Translations under genes and position numbers: made by a program | In this document: one piece after another, positions 1-6,182 of the stretch | Layout of the letters: each line of letters starts with the position of its first letter | Numbering within the stretch: the first letter of the stretch is position 1 | Notes under the pieces: model-generated | Told to the model about the DNA's origin: nothing | The model's input: the letters and a program-made list of their open reading frames with translations, nothing else | The model's database searches: none | Source: Flavobacteriales bacterium CG18_big_fil_WC_8_21_14_2_50_32_9 | GTDB taxonomy: Bacteria > Bacteroidota > Bacteroidia > Flavobacteriales_E > Vicingaceae | DNA length: 6,195 nucleotides | NCBI GenBank assembly: GCA_002770955.1 | Contig: PCUH01000201.1 | Coordinates: forward strand, 4,094-10,288 | Reading direction: 5' to 3'

Positions 1-455
1 AAAAATCGTTCTAAAGCACCTTCCCATAACATTAACTCAGGATTAATGGGGTTTTTAACCAAAACAATTGCTTTTGAGTTTCCTTGAAGTGAATCGGCAA
101 TGTCTTGAACAGCAAATGGATTTACAGTGGTTCTTGCTCCTATCCATAAAATATCTACCTCATGTTTCAGTGCTTCTTCAACGTGTTTTGCAGTAGCTAC
201 TTCAACTGTTGTTTTCAATCCTGTTTGTCGTTTTGCTTCCAAAAGCCACTTCAAGCCTACTGTTCCAGCTCCCTCAAAACTACCTGGCTTTGTTCTTGGC
301 TTCCAAATTCCTGCTCTTAAAACATCTATTTTGATTGTTTTTTTTAATGCTATTGCTGTAGAAATAAGTTGTTCTTCAGTTTCAGCACTACATGGTCCAC
401 TAATGATTATTGGTAGCTTATTTTTTTGTGATAATAAATGATTAATCGATTTCAA
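1..455 (-). CDS. aroF: DAHP synthase (3-deoxy-7-phosphoheptulonate synthase), N-terminal part, cut by window edge
   Basis: This enzyme condenses phosphoenolpyruvate and erythrose 4-phosphate to DAHP, the first step of the shikimate pathway, in the cytoplasm. The 151 visible residues show SGPCSAETEEQ (19-29, with the family's metal-binding Cys at 22), RAGIWKPRTKPGSFEG (47-62, the KPRT substrate loop), DILWIGARTT (101-110) and IVLVKNP (130-136, active-site Lys 134). The pattern fits the short type I-beta (KDO8P-synthase-like) subfamily. In Bacteroidota this subtype usually runs to about 360 residues and carries a C-terminal chorismate mutase domain; that part would lie left of base 1 and is not seen. 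No ATG lies between the in-frame stop (471-473) and the conserved core, so TTG at 453-455 is chosen as start; ATT codons just upstream are less likely alternatives. The gene lies 56 nt after the small membrane protein gene, in the same direction. The enzyme call is sure; the start and the exact symbol are less so. Confidence 0.9.
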   Translation of the reverse strand, partial: MKSINHLLSQKNKLPIIISGPCSAETEEQLISTAIALKKTIKIDVLRAGIWKPRTKPGSFEGAGTVGLKWLLEAKRQTGLKTTVEVATAKHVEEALKHEVDILWIGARTTVNPFAVQDIADSLQGNSKAIVLVKNPINPELMLWEGALERF

Positions 456-511
456 ATGAGTAATAATTTTCTACAAAGTTAACTAAGAATATACTTAAAT
501 CACATGGAATT

Positions 512-643
512 TCAAATATAAAATGAAACAATATAAGCTCCTGCAGAAATTAAAACAATAAGTGTTGTATAAAAAAGTGATTTTCTTCCATTTTTAGAAA
601 GGGACTGGTAAATGAAGGAATGTTTATTTTTTAAATTTTCCAT
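512..643 (-). CDS. Small single-span membrane protein, 43 residues, unknown function
   Basis: This short frame runs from ATG to TGA. The N-terminal half is hydrophilic and basic (MENLKNKHSFIYQSLSKNGR, residues 1-20). The second half, about residues 22-43 (SLFYTTLIVLISAGAYIVSFYI), is one continuous hydrophobic segment long enough to cross the membrane, and the protein ends right after it. The positive residues before the segment (K5, K7, K17, R20, K21) predict a cytoplasmic N-terminus. There is no lipobox or signal-peptidase site. I do not recognise the family. The sharp split into a basic head and hydrophobic tail, and its fit in a gap between co-directional genes, support a real gene, but a chance frame in AT-rich DNA cannot be excluded. 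The start codon lies one base after a 13-bp stem, which may affect translation. Confidence 0.5.
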   Translation of the reverse strand: MENLKNKHSFIYQSLSKNGRKSLFYTTLIVLISAGAYIVSFYI

Positions 644-644
644 T

Positions 645-705
645 TTGTTACTACTCAGGTAGATTAATGTTTTTAACCCAACAATATGCAGATGAGTAAT
701 AACAA
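645..705 (-). repeat. Inverted repeat (13-bp arms, 35-nt spacer) next to the small ORF start
   Basis: The arms are ttgttactactca (645-657) and tgagtaataacaa (693-705). They match at 12 of 13 positions, and in the minus-strand transcript the odd position forms a G-U wobble, so all 13 positions can pair. The 35-nt spacer is 658-692. The stem starts a few bases after the response regulator stop (713) and ends one base before the ATG of the small membrane protein (643). It could act as a translational cover, an mRNA stability element or a protein-binding dyad. It lacks the GC-rich stem and U-tract of an intrinsic terminator. Confidence 0.6.
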
Positions 706-712
706 GAAGTAA

Positions 713-1150
713 TTAAAATTTTCTTTTTTTTTGGTTAATTAGTAACCCTACATCTTCGCTTATGTATTTTTTATTATCGGCTACCGTTTTTATTGCACGG
801 ACTATTTCATTCCTATCTGACTCTTTCAAAACATAACCTAAAGCTCCCGCATCAAAAACATTATTAAAATAGGCTTGTTCCAAGTGCATGGTTAAAATTA
901 AAACATTAACTTTTTTGTTCGATTTTTTAATTGCTCTTGTTGCACTTATCCCATCCAAAAAAGGCATACTGATATCCATTAAAATAACATCAATATCGTT
1001 AGCATTTTTATTCATAAATTCAATGGCTTCCAAGCCATTTTCAGCTTCAGCAATTATTTTTATTTCAGGATTTTTATTCAACATTAATTTAATACCATCT
1101 CTTATGATTTTGTGATCATCAACAAGTAGTATTTTTATTTCTTTTTCCAT
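713..1150 (-). CDS. Stand-alone receiver (CheY-like) response regulator of NarL/FixJ type, no output domain
   Basis: This 145-residue protein is a phosphorylatable receiver. Visible landmarks are the acidic pair D11-D12 in ILLVDDHKIIRDG, the phospho-acceptor D59 in VILMDISMPFLDG, the conserved T87 in VNVLILTMH and K109 in GALGYVLKES. The DDHxxxRxG start and the AGALGYVLK segment are typical of NarL/FixJ regulators, which normally run to about 210 residues with a C-terminal LuxR-type helix-turn-helix. Here the protein stops at YISEDVGLLINQKKRKF, just where the linker would begin. The other two frames past the stop also encode no helix-turn-helix. The gene starts 16 nt after the stop of the histidine kinase gene, so the two are very likely co-transcribed and the kinase is the probable phosphodonor. 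It may act by protein contact, as a phosphate sink, or through a distant partner; its target is unknown. Confidence 0.9.
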   Translation of the reverse strand: MEKEIKILLVDDHKIIRDGIKLMLNKNPEIKIIAEAENGLEAIEFMNKNANDIDVILMDISMPFLDGISATRAIKKSNKKVNVLILTMHLEQAYFNNVFDAGALGYVLKESDRNEIVRAIKTVADNKKYISEDVGLLINQKKRKF

Positions 1151-1166
1151 TACACAAAAGTTAATT

Positions 1167-4100
1167 CTAATTATTTATTGGTACTGAAATTAAAAATTCA
1201 GAACCTTTCTCTATTTTATCATTAATAATAAATGAACCCGAAAGATAAGTAATTCGAGTTTCTATATTTTTTAAACCTATTCCCTGCACTAATTTTTTTC
1301 CATTTAAAACATCACTCAACCCAATACCATCATCTTTTACTTTTATGATTAACAAGTTATCTTTTTCATACATTTCTATCACTACACATGATGCTTTTGA
1401 ATGTTTTATTGTGTTAGAAATAAGTTCTTGCGTTACCCTATATAATCCTTTTTCAATTTCTCCTTTAAACCGAATTTTTTCAAGACTATGTGAAAAATTA
1501 AACGCTATATTATCTGTTGATAATTGTAAATTAGTTACCATATCTTGAATAGCATGAGCTAACCCAAATTGAGTAAGAACTCTACTCATTAAACCGTGCG
1601 AAATGTTTCTAGCTTCTTGTATGGATAAATTTAATAAACTTAGCGAGTTATCGTAAACATCTTTGGTTTGATCATCTAATTCATAAACTGTATCTTTTAT
1701 TGAAATTAAATTCATTTTTGATGCTAATAAAATTTGACCTAATCCATCATGCACCTCTTTTGCAAAGTTTTCCTTTTCTTTTTCTTGTGCATCAATCACA
1801 TCTCTTATTCTATTCGCTCTGGAACGCTTTAATTCTGTTATATCATACTTTACATCAATAAAATAACTCACCTCATTATTCAAATCTTTCATGGGTATCA
1901 TTGTAGAAAAAACCCAGTAAAAGTTCCCGTTTTTCTTTTTGTTTCTAATTTCTCCACTCCAAACATTTCCTGATAAAATAGTGTCCCAAATTTGCTTAAA
2001 AAACGATTTTGGGTGATAATTTGAGTTAAACATTCGAGTATGTTGACCTATAACTTCCTCATTTGAATATCCTGAGTTTTTTAGTAATTTTTCATTCGCA
2101 TAAAGAATAACACCGTTTATATCAGTATAAAGCACATTGGTTGAATAATGCAATGCTTTCTCAATTTCCATAGCTTTTAAAATGGCTTCATTTCTTTTGG
2201 TTATATCGGTTATAAAGGCAATAATATAATCCAGCGTTTGGTCTGCTTTAAAAATTGATTTCATAAACACCTTGCAACTAACCGAATTTCCATTTTTATG
2301 GATGGAATTCTTTTCTAACACCAAGCTCTTTTTTTCTTTTAAAATTAATTTATTAACTTCTGTAGTTATTTCTTCCACACTTGTTGGAATTGTTAAATCA
2401 AAAATAGTTTTGGTTAACAATTCTTTTTTGGTGTAACCAATAATAGAAGTCATTCTTTTGTTAGCATCTATTATTTTAAAATCTTTATCAAAACGAACTA
2501 TCCCATCATTGGCATTGTTAAAAATAGTTCTATAGTTTTTTTCTTCTTCAATTAATTTATTTTGTGATTCTTCTAGAATTTTATTATTATAATACTGTGT
2601 AGTTATATCCTGAGCATTAATTATTAATCCTTCGATGTATTTGTTTTTGAGTTGATTATTTACAGAAAATTGAACATATATATTTTTTTCATTTTTAGCA
2701 ACAATTTTAGTGAAATATGGATTTTTTGGATTTTTCTCTTTAATAAGTTGCATAAAATTAGCAAACACTTCAATTTTTAAATAACCAGGAACAATTGTTA
2801 ATATATTTTTACCAATAAGTTCATAGGGTTTGTAACCAAAAATAGCTTCTACCGACTCAGAAACATACTGAATAACTCCACTGTCATTGGTAATTAAAAT
2901 AACTTCTAGTGAACTTTCTACCAGCGACCTAAAATATTTTTCTTTGGCTATTAAGTTTTTTTGCCATTGATCTCGTTCAATTACATTCGACAATTGTGTT
3001 GCAATAAACTCTAATAAATTTATATCACTTTCGCTAAAAGCATCAGCTTCTTTATATGACTTAGTAGTAACAGTCCCGACTATTAACCCTTCACTTTTCA
3101 AGGGAAATGAAACCATTATTTTGGGTAATTTGTTTTTATATTCTATCTTATTTTCTTTAATAATTTCTTTTAGTTCATCTTCTGTTTTGATAAACATATT
3201 TTTAGTTTTAATAATATACTCAAGCAAACCATTTGAAAAAATTCTCGAATAATTATTCTTGCTAATAGGTTTAATTAATTCATCAGCAAAAACAGGAAAT
3301 TCAATACACTTTTTTTCAGCATCTACCAACGAAATATTGAAATTTGAGGTGTCTATGATGCTACCTAATGCTTTATATACATATTCTGAAATTGAATTAA
3401 AATTAGCTAATCTTCGTTGAGCTTTTTTTGCAATGGTGTAACTTATATCTTTTCTGAGTTCTTCCTTTCTTTTTTCAGTAACATCTCTAAAAACAGCAAC
3501 TATTTCATAAGGATTGTCATCTTCATCAAAAAAAAGTTGCACATTTGCTAAGGTGTGAATTAATTTTCCATTTTTTTTGATAAGAGTTATCGGATAATCT
3601 ATCACTTTTTTAGCTTTCATCAACTTCTTAAACAAATCTTCTCGTTGCTCTATGTCATAATAAAAAATTGATGTCGATTTTCCAATTAATTCTTTAGGTT
3701 TATAACCCGAAAAATCATAAATAGATGGCGAAATTTCTTCAATAATACTTTCATAATTTTCATTAATTGATGTTCTTAAAAAAACATCCTGAAATGTATT
3801 AAACAAGTTTTTATATTTTTTTTTCTCAGCAATCAGTTCATCTTCCTTGGATCTTCTTTCAATTTCGCTAACTAATCTAGGTAAAAAAACATCTATTATT
3901 TCTTTTTTTTCTTTAAAATTACTTGCTGGAGCATCGTGCATAAAAACGAGTATTCCCAGGGGAGTAAAATCCCGATTTCTTAGCACTAAACCAAAATAAC
4001 TTTCTATGTTTAATTTTTTTAAATATTCATCCAAAGGAAATAGTTGCTGAATGTTATTCGGATAAAAACTAATATCATCTGCTAATAGTAAATCACAAGG

Positions 4101-4823
4101 TGTATTTAACAGATTATAGGTAATATTTTTATTGATTTTTTGATTCGAAGAAAAAACAATAGTTTTCACAAAATTATCGTCTTTTTTATGTTCAAACTGA
4201 CCAATTAAACAGTGTTTCATACCTAACTCTTTACTCAAAAATTTTGCTATCTCTATAAAATACTCATTTCCGATACGTATATCCAAACTCGTTTTAATAT
4301 AGCTTGTATATTTTTCAAGTTTCTTTTTATAAAGAATTAATCCCAACGTATTAGCTAAAGTTGTAAATAGCTGAATTTTAGATTCTGATTTTTGACTATT
4401 TCTTTCAAAAAAGAGCATTAACACTCCGTAAACATTTTCTTTGTAAAGAATAGGAATGCTGCAATGATTTTCCTTGCACACCATTCTTTCATTTTCCTCT
4501 TCTGTATAATCTAAGTACGAAGCGAACTGAGCCTCCTTAGTTAGAGCTGCTTTACCACAATCACAATAACAATTACCAATTTCTACTAATTGGCAGCTTT
4601 CAAAAATTTTTTTAGATATATTTTGTTTTGCAACCAACTCAAGTTTTGAGTTTTCATTCACTATAAAAATTAACCCTTTATTACTAAAAGACAAAGAATT
4701 AGAAAGGTTCAAAATAATAACTAATGATTTTTTTAAAACAACATTAACATCCTGCTCATTATAAGATAGCTCTAAAAGTTCGTTTATTACAAGTTGTAAT
4801 TGATGTTGCGTTTTATTTATCAT
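1167..4823 (-). CDS. Large soluble multi-GAF/PAS sensor histidine kinase (HisKA_3, NarL-type)
   Basis: This is a 1218-residue sensor kinase with no signal peptide or membrane segment, so it should act in the cytoplasm. Approximate domains in order: GAF1 10-165; GAF2 180-320 (TPCDLLLADDISFYP and IESYFGLVL are typical); PAS1 335-455 (YDFSGYKPKELIGKS); GAF3 465-615; PAS2 626-742 (VEAIFGYKPYELIGKN); PAS3 760-877 (FNNANDGIVRFDKDFKIIDAN); PAS4 885-1000; dimerisation domain 1005-1080; ATPase domain 1125-1218. The phospho-acceptor is H1025 in FAKEVHDGLGQ, the HisKA_3 pattern. The ATPase has N1137 in TQELISNTIKHS, DDGIGL at 1164-1169 and GIGLKNIETR at 1181-1190, so catalysis looks intact. GAF1 holds a cysteine cluster (C77, C85, C87, C89, C116, C121). 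PAS4 has the MFNSNYHP and VWSGEIRNKKKNGNFYWV motifs shared with Aer-like PAS domains, some of which bind flavin. The ATG start follows an A-rich stretch without a Shine-Dalgarno. The receiver gene follows by 16 nt. The signal sensed is unknown. Confidence 0.93.
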   Translation of the reverse strand: MINKTQHQLQLVINELLELSYNEQDVNVVLKKSLVIILNLSNSLSFSNKGLIFIVNENSKLELVAKQNISKKIFESCQLVEIGNCYCDCGKAALTKEAQFASYLDYTEEENERMVCKENHCSIPILYKENVYGVLMLFFERNSQKSESKIQLFTTLANTLGLILYKKKLEKYTSYIKTSLDIRIGNEYFIEIAKFLSKELGMKHCLIGQFEHKKDDNFVKTIVFSSNQKINKNITYNLLNTPCDLLLADDISFYPNNIQQLFPLDEYLKKLNIESYFGLVLRNRDFTPLGILVFMHDAPASNFKEKKEIIDVFLPRLVSEIERRSKEDELIAEKKKYKNLFNTFQDVFLRTSINENYESIIEEISPSIYDFSGYKPKELIGKSTSIFYYDIEQREDLFKKLMKAKKVIDYPITLIKKNGKLIHTLANVQLFFDEDDNPYEIVAVFRDVTEKRKEELRKDISYTIAKKAQRRLANFNSISEYVYKALGSIIDTSNFNISLVDAEKKCIEFPVFADELIKPISKNNYSRIFSNGLLEYIIKTKNMFIKTEDELKEIIKENKIEYKNKLPKIMVSFPLKSEGLIVGTVTTKSYKEADAFSESDINLLEFIATQLSNVIERDQWQKNLIAKEKYFRSLVESSLEVILITNDSGVIQYVSESVEAIFGYKPYELIGKNILTIVPGYLKIEVFANFMQLIKEKNPKNPYFTKIVAKNEKNIYVQFSVNNQLKNKYIEGLIINAQDITTQYYNNKILEESQNKLIEEEKNYRTIFNNANDGIVRFDKDFKIIDANKRMTSIIGYTKKELLTKTIFDLTIPTSVEEITTEVNKLILKEKKSLVLEKNSIHKNGNSVSCKVFMKSIFKADQTLDYIIAFITDITKRNEAILKAMEIEKALHYSTNVLYTDINGVILYANEKLLKNSGYSNEEVIGQHTRMFNSNYHPKSFFKQIWDTILSGNVWSGEIRNKKKNGNFYWVFSTMIPMKDLNNEVSYFIDVKYDITELKRSRANRIRDVIDAQEKEKENFAKEVHDGLGQILLASKMNLISIKDTVYELDDQTKDVYDNSLSLLNLSIQEARNISHGLMSRVLTQFGLAHAIQDMVTNLQLSTDNIAFNFSHSLEKIRFKGEIEKGLYRVTQELISNTIKHSKASCVVIEMYEKDNLLIIKVKDDGIGLSDVLNGKKLVQGIGLKNIETRITYLSGSFIINDKIEKGSEFLISVPINN

Positions 4824-4885
4824 TTAAAAGAAATTATACAAACCATAAAAATAAATAATTAAACTATGATTATTGTTGTATATTT

Positions 4886-4937
4886 TACCTAATCTCTATA
4901 GGTAGTTTTACGTAAAATTTTCAAGCAATAAAACTAC
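4886..4937. promoter_or_regulatory. Cluster of overlapping dyads in the divergent kinase/bioF intergenic region
   Basis: The 180-bp region between the two divergent genes (4824-5003) contains three nested symmetries: taccta/taggta (4886-4891 and 4899-4904), the perfect 12-bp palindrome ttttacgtaaaa (4906-4917), and a perfect 9-bp inverted repeat gtagtttta/taaaactac (4902-4910 and 4929-4937, 18-nt spacer). The cluster lies 27 bp upstream of the likely bioF -7 element. Such packing suggests an operator or an alternative mRNA structure, but which factor binds is unknown. The arms do not match the classical BirA biotin operator (TTGTAAACC and its complement). No convincing promoter for the kinase gene was found in the region; TATGGTTTG near its start has the wrong spacing. 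Confidence 0.4.
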
Positions 4938-4963
4938 TAAATTAATGCTGATTGATATTTCAA

Positions 4964-4971
4964 TATATTTG
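4964..4971 (+). promoter_or_regulatory. Probable Bacteroidota -7 promoter element for bioF
   Basis: The octamer TATATTTG is an exact match to the TAnnTTTG -7 element used by the main sigma factor of Bacteroidota. It would place the transcription start near 4977 and leave a leader of about 25-30 nt before the GTG start at 5004. No clear TTG-type -33 element is seen at the expected distance, so the promoter is either weak or helped by an activator. In AT-rich DNA such an octamer can also occur by chance. Confidence 0.45.
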
Positions 4972-5003
4972 TAATTTTAATTTTCAATTTTTAATTATAG
5001 AAA

Positions 5004-6182
5004 GTGTTACATCATAGAGTTTTTATAGAAACCAAACTAGCGAAACGAAAAGCAGAAAATGCTTTTCGAGAGTTAAAACAACAAGGGGTTTCAACCCCTT
5101 GTCTGGTAGATTTTTGCTCCAATGATTATTTAGGTTTTGCCAAAGAAACTGCTATCCATCTTAGACAAGGCGACATGTACCCCTGTTATGATGTTAGTAC
5201 GTCACCTTATTATGGTGCAACAGGCTCTCGTTTAATTTCTGGAAACCATTCCATTACAGAAGAAACAGAACACTATTTAGCCAACTTTTATCATTCGGAA
5301 ACTGCTTTGATTTTCAACGCTGGTTACAACGCCAATGTAGGTTTATTTCAATGTTTGCCACAACGCAATGATACCGTTATTTACGATGAATACATTCACG
5401 CTTCCATTCGCGATGGAATAAAATTAAGTAATGCCAAAAATTTTGCTTTTGAACACAATAATTTAGCTGCTTTGGAACAAAAATTAAAACACGCAACAGG
5501 TTTAATTTACGTTGCTGTTGAGTCTATTTACTCTATGGATGGCGATGCTGCTCCATTGAAAGAAATTACCGAATTATGTGCTAAATACAATGCTGCTTTA
5601 ATTGTTGATGAAGCTCATGCTGTAGGAATTTTTGGTAATGGAAGAGGATTAGTTGTTGAATTAGGTATTGAAAATAATGTTTTTGCAAGAATTGTTACTT
5701 TCGGAAAAGCTTTTGGTGGACATGGAGCTGCAATTTTAGGAAGCAACCAGTTAAGAGATTATTTAATCAACTTTTCAAGAGCTTTTATATATACAACTGC
5801 TTTGCCTTTATCGAGTATTGCAACCATTAAAAACACTCATGAGTTTTTGCTTCAAAATTTATCAAGAATTGAGCAGTTAAAAGAACTCATCCACTATTTT
5901 AAGGAGAAGCTAAGCTCACTCCCTTCGGGATGGTTGGGGTGGGCTTCGGAAAGTGCTATACAATGTATAATTATTAAAGGAAATGATGAAGTAAAAAGTA
6001 TTGCCTCAAAAATTCAAGAAAAAGGATTTGATGTTCATCCAATATTGTCTCCTACAGTACCCAAAGGAAAAGAACGATTACGGATTTGTTTGCATAGTTT
6101 TAACACTAAAGAGCAGATTGATGTGCTTGTCTCACTTCTTAATTCTTCCACAGCGAAAAAAAACCATAAGGGGAATTTATAA
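5004..6182 (+). CDS. bioF: 8-amino-7-oxononanoate synthase (KAPA synthase), biotin biosynthesis
   Basis: This PLP enzyme of the alpha-oxoamine synthase family joins L-alanine with pimeloyl-CoA or pimeloyl-ACP, releasing CO2, to form KAPA in biotin synthesis. The 392 residues show VDFCSNDYLGF (35-45), YYGATGSRLISGNH (69-82), FNAGYNANVGL (104-114), H132 in YIHASIRDG (stacks on PLP in the family), VDEAHAVG (201-208, with D202 and H205 contacting PLP) and the Schiff-base lysine K235 in VTFGKAFGGHG. Length is close to the E. coli enzyme (384). The short N-terminus favours BioF over 2-amino-3-ketobutyrate CoA ligase. The GTG at 5004 is the first possible start after an in-frame TAG at 4998-5000; the next in-frame ATG is inside the fold. 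No Shine-Dalgarno is seen. Oddities: three palindromic segments lie in frame at residues 26-33, 55-68 and 303-314, where the protein departs from the family. The catalytic core is complete, so the enzyme is probably active. The gene is divergent from the kinase gene, and 13 nt remain after the stop. Confidence 0.92.
   Translation: MLHHRVFIETKLAKRKAENAFRELKQQGVSTPCLVDFCSNDYLGFAKETAIHLRQGDMYPCYDVSTSPYYGATGSRLISGNHSITEETEHYLANFYHSETALIFNAGYNANVGLFQCLPQRNDTVIYDEYIHASIRDGIKLSNAKNFAFEHNNLAALEQKLKHATGLIYVAVESIYSMDGDAAPLKEITELCAKYNAALIVDEAHAVGIFGNGRGLVVELGIENNVFARIVTFGKAFGGHGAAILGSNQLRDYLINFSRAFIYTTALPLSSIATIKNTHEFLLQNLSRIEQLKELIHYFKEKLSSLPSGWLGWASESAIQCIIIKGNDEVKSIASKIQEKGFDVHPILSPTVPKGKERLRICLHSFNTKEQIDVLVSLLNSSTAKKNHKGNL
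5046..5068 (+). repeat. Perfect 9-bp hairpin early in bioF
   Basis: The arms cgaaaagca (5046-5054) and tgcttttcg (5060-5068) are perfectly complementary around a 5-nt loop gaaaa. They cover codons 15-22 of bioF. The encoded KRKAENAFRELK fits the usual first helix of the family, so this hairpin need not be an insertion. It lies 12 nt upstream of a second, stronger palindrome, giving two tandem stems near the 5' end of the mRNA. Confidence 0.5.
5081..5102 (+). repeat. Perfect palindrome inside bioF (element 1)
   Basis: The arms acaaggggtt (5081-5090) and aaccccttgt (5093-5102) are perfect complements around a 2-nt centre; as RNA the likely form is an 8-bp stem with a loop of about 6 nt. It encodes QQGVSTPC (residues 26-33), between the first helix and the conserved VDFCSNDYLG, a place where related proteins usually have a short linker. 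The G4/C4 runs stand out against the AT-rich gene. It may be a member of a dispersed palindromic repeat family; copy number cannot be tested here. Confidence 0.6.
5167..5208 (+). repeat. Imperfect inverted repeat inside bioF (element 2)
   Basis: The left arm aaggcgacatgtac (5167-5180) pairs with gtacgtcacctt (5197-5208), with a 2-nt bulge and one C-A mismatch; the spacer is 16 nt. The segment encodes about QGDMYPCYDVSTSP (residues 55-68). In the family this part, before the glycine-rich G-SG motif, is usually helical, and here it is about six residues longer than in E. coli BioF and not helix-like. This supports an inserted or replaced segment, with moderate certainty. Confidence 0.45.
5912..5946 (+). 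repeat. GC-rich stem-loop inside bioF (element 3)
   Basis: The arms 5912-5922 (aagctcactcc) and 5936-5946 (ggggtgggctt) pair over 11 positions with two G-U wobbles, around the 13-nt loop cttcgggatggtt. The region encodes LSSLPSGWLGWA (residues 303-314), just before AIQCIIIKGN. The tryptophan- and proline-rich stretch is unlike the family at this point, and the sequence is much richer in GC than the flanks. The combination of a cttcggg core with a following ttggggtggg resembles dispersed repeats that I recall from flavobacterial genomes; that resemblance is from memory, not from a search. Confidence 0.5.

Noticed and set aside
127..441. Open frame of 104 codons on the plus strand
   Set aside because: It lies wholly antisense to the clearly recognisable DAHP synthase and has no family-like motifs.
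645..705. Intrinsic terminator after the response regulator
   Set aside because: The stem has few G-C pairs, a long 35-nt spacer and no U-tract after it; an ATG follows instead.
713..735. A-run of nine at the end of the receiver gene as the site of a frameshift that removed the DNA-binding domain
   Set aside because: Both alternative frames past the run end within about 25 codons and encode nothing like a LuxR helix-turn-helix, so the domain is absent rather than out of frame.
888..1115. Open frame of 75 codons on the plus strand, rich in hydrophobic residues
   Set aside because: It is antisense to the receiver gene; the hydrophobic look arises from the complement of charged, A-rich codons.
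1345..1548. Open frame of 67 codons on the plus strand
   Set aside because: It is antisense to the ATPase domain of the kinase, with no support of its own.
4902..4937. BirA-type biotin operator upstream of bioF
   Set aside because: The two 9-bp arms with an 18-nt spacer have a similar architecture, but the arm sequence gtagtttta does not match the known TTGTAAACC half-site.
5004..6182. 2-amino-3-ketobutyrate CoA ligase or serine palmitoyltransferase instead of BioF
   Set aside because: The N-terminus is short and the KRKAEN/VDFCSNDYLG pattern fits BioF better; however, these sister families share the PLP motifs, so a small doubt remains.
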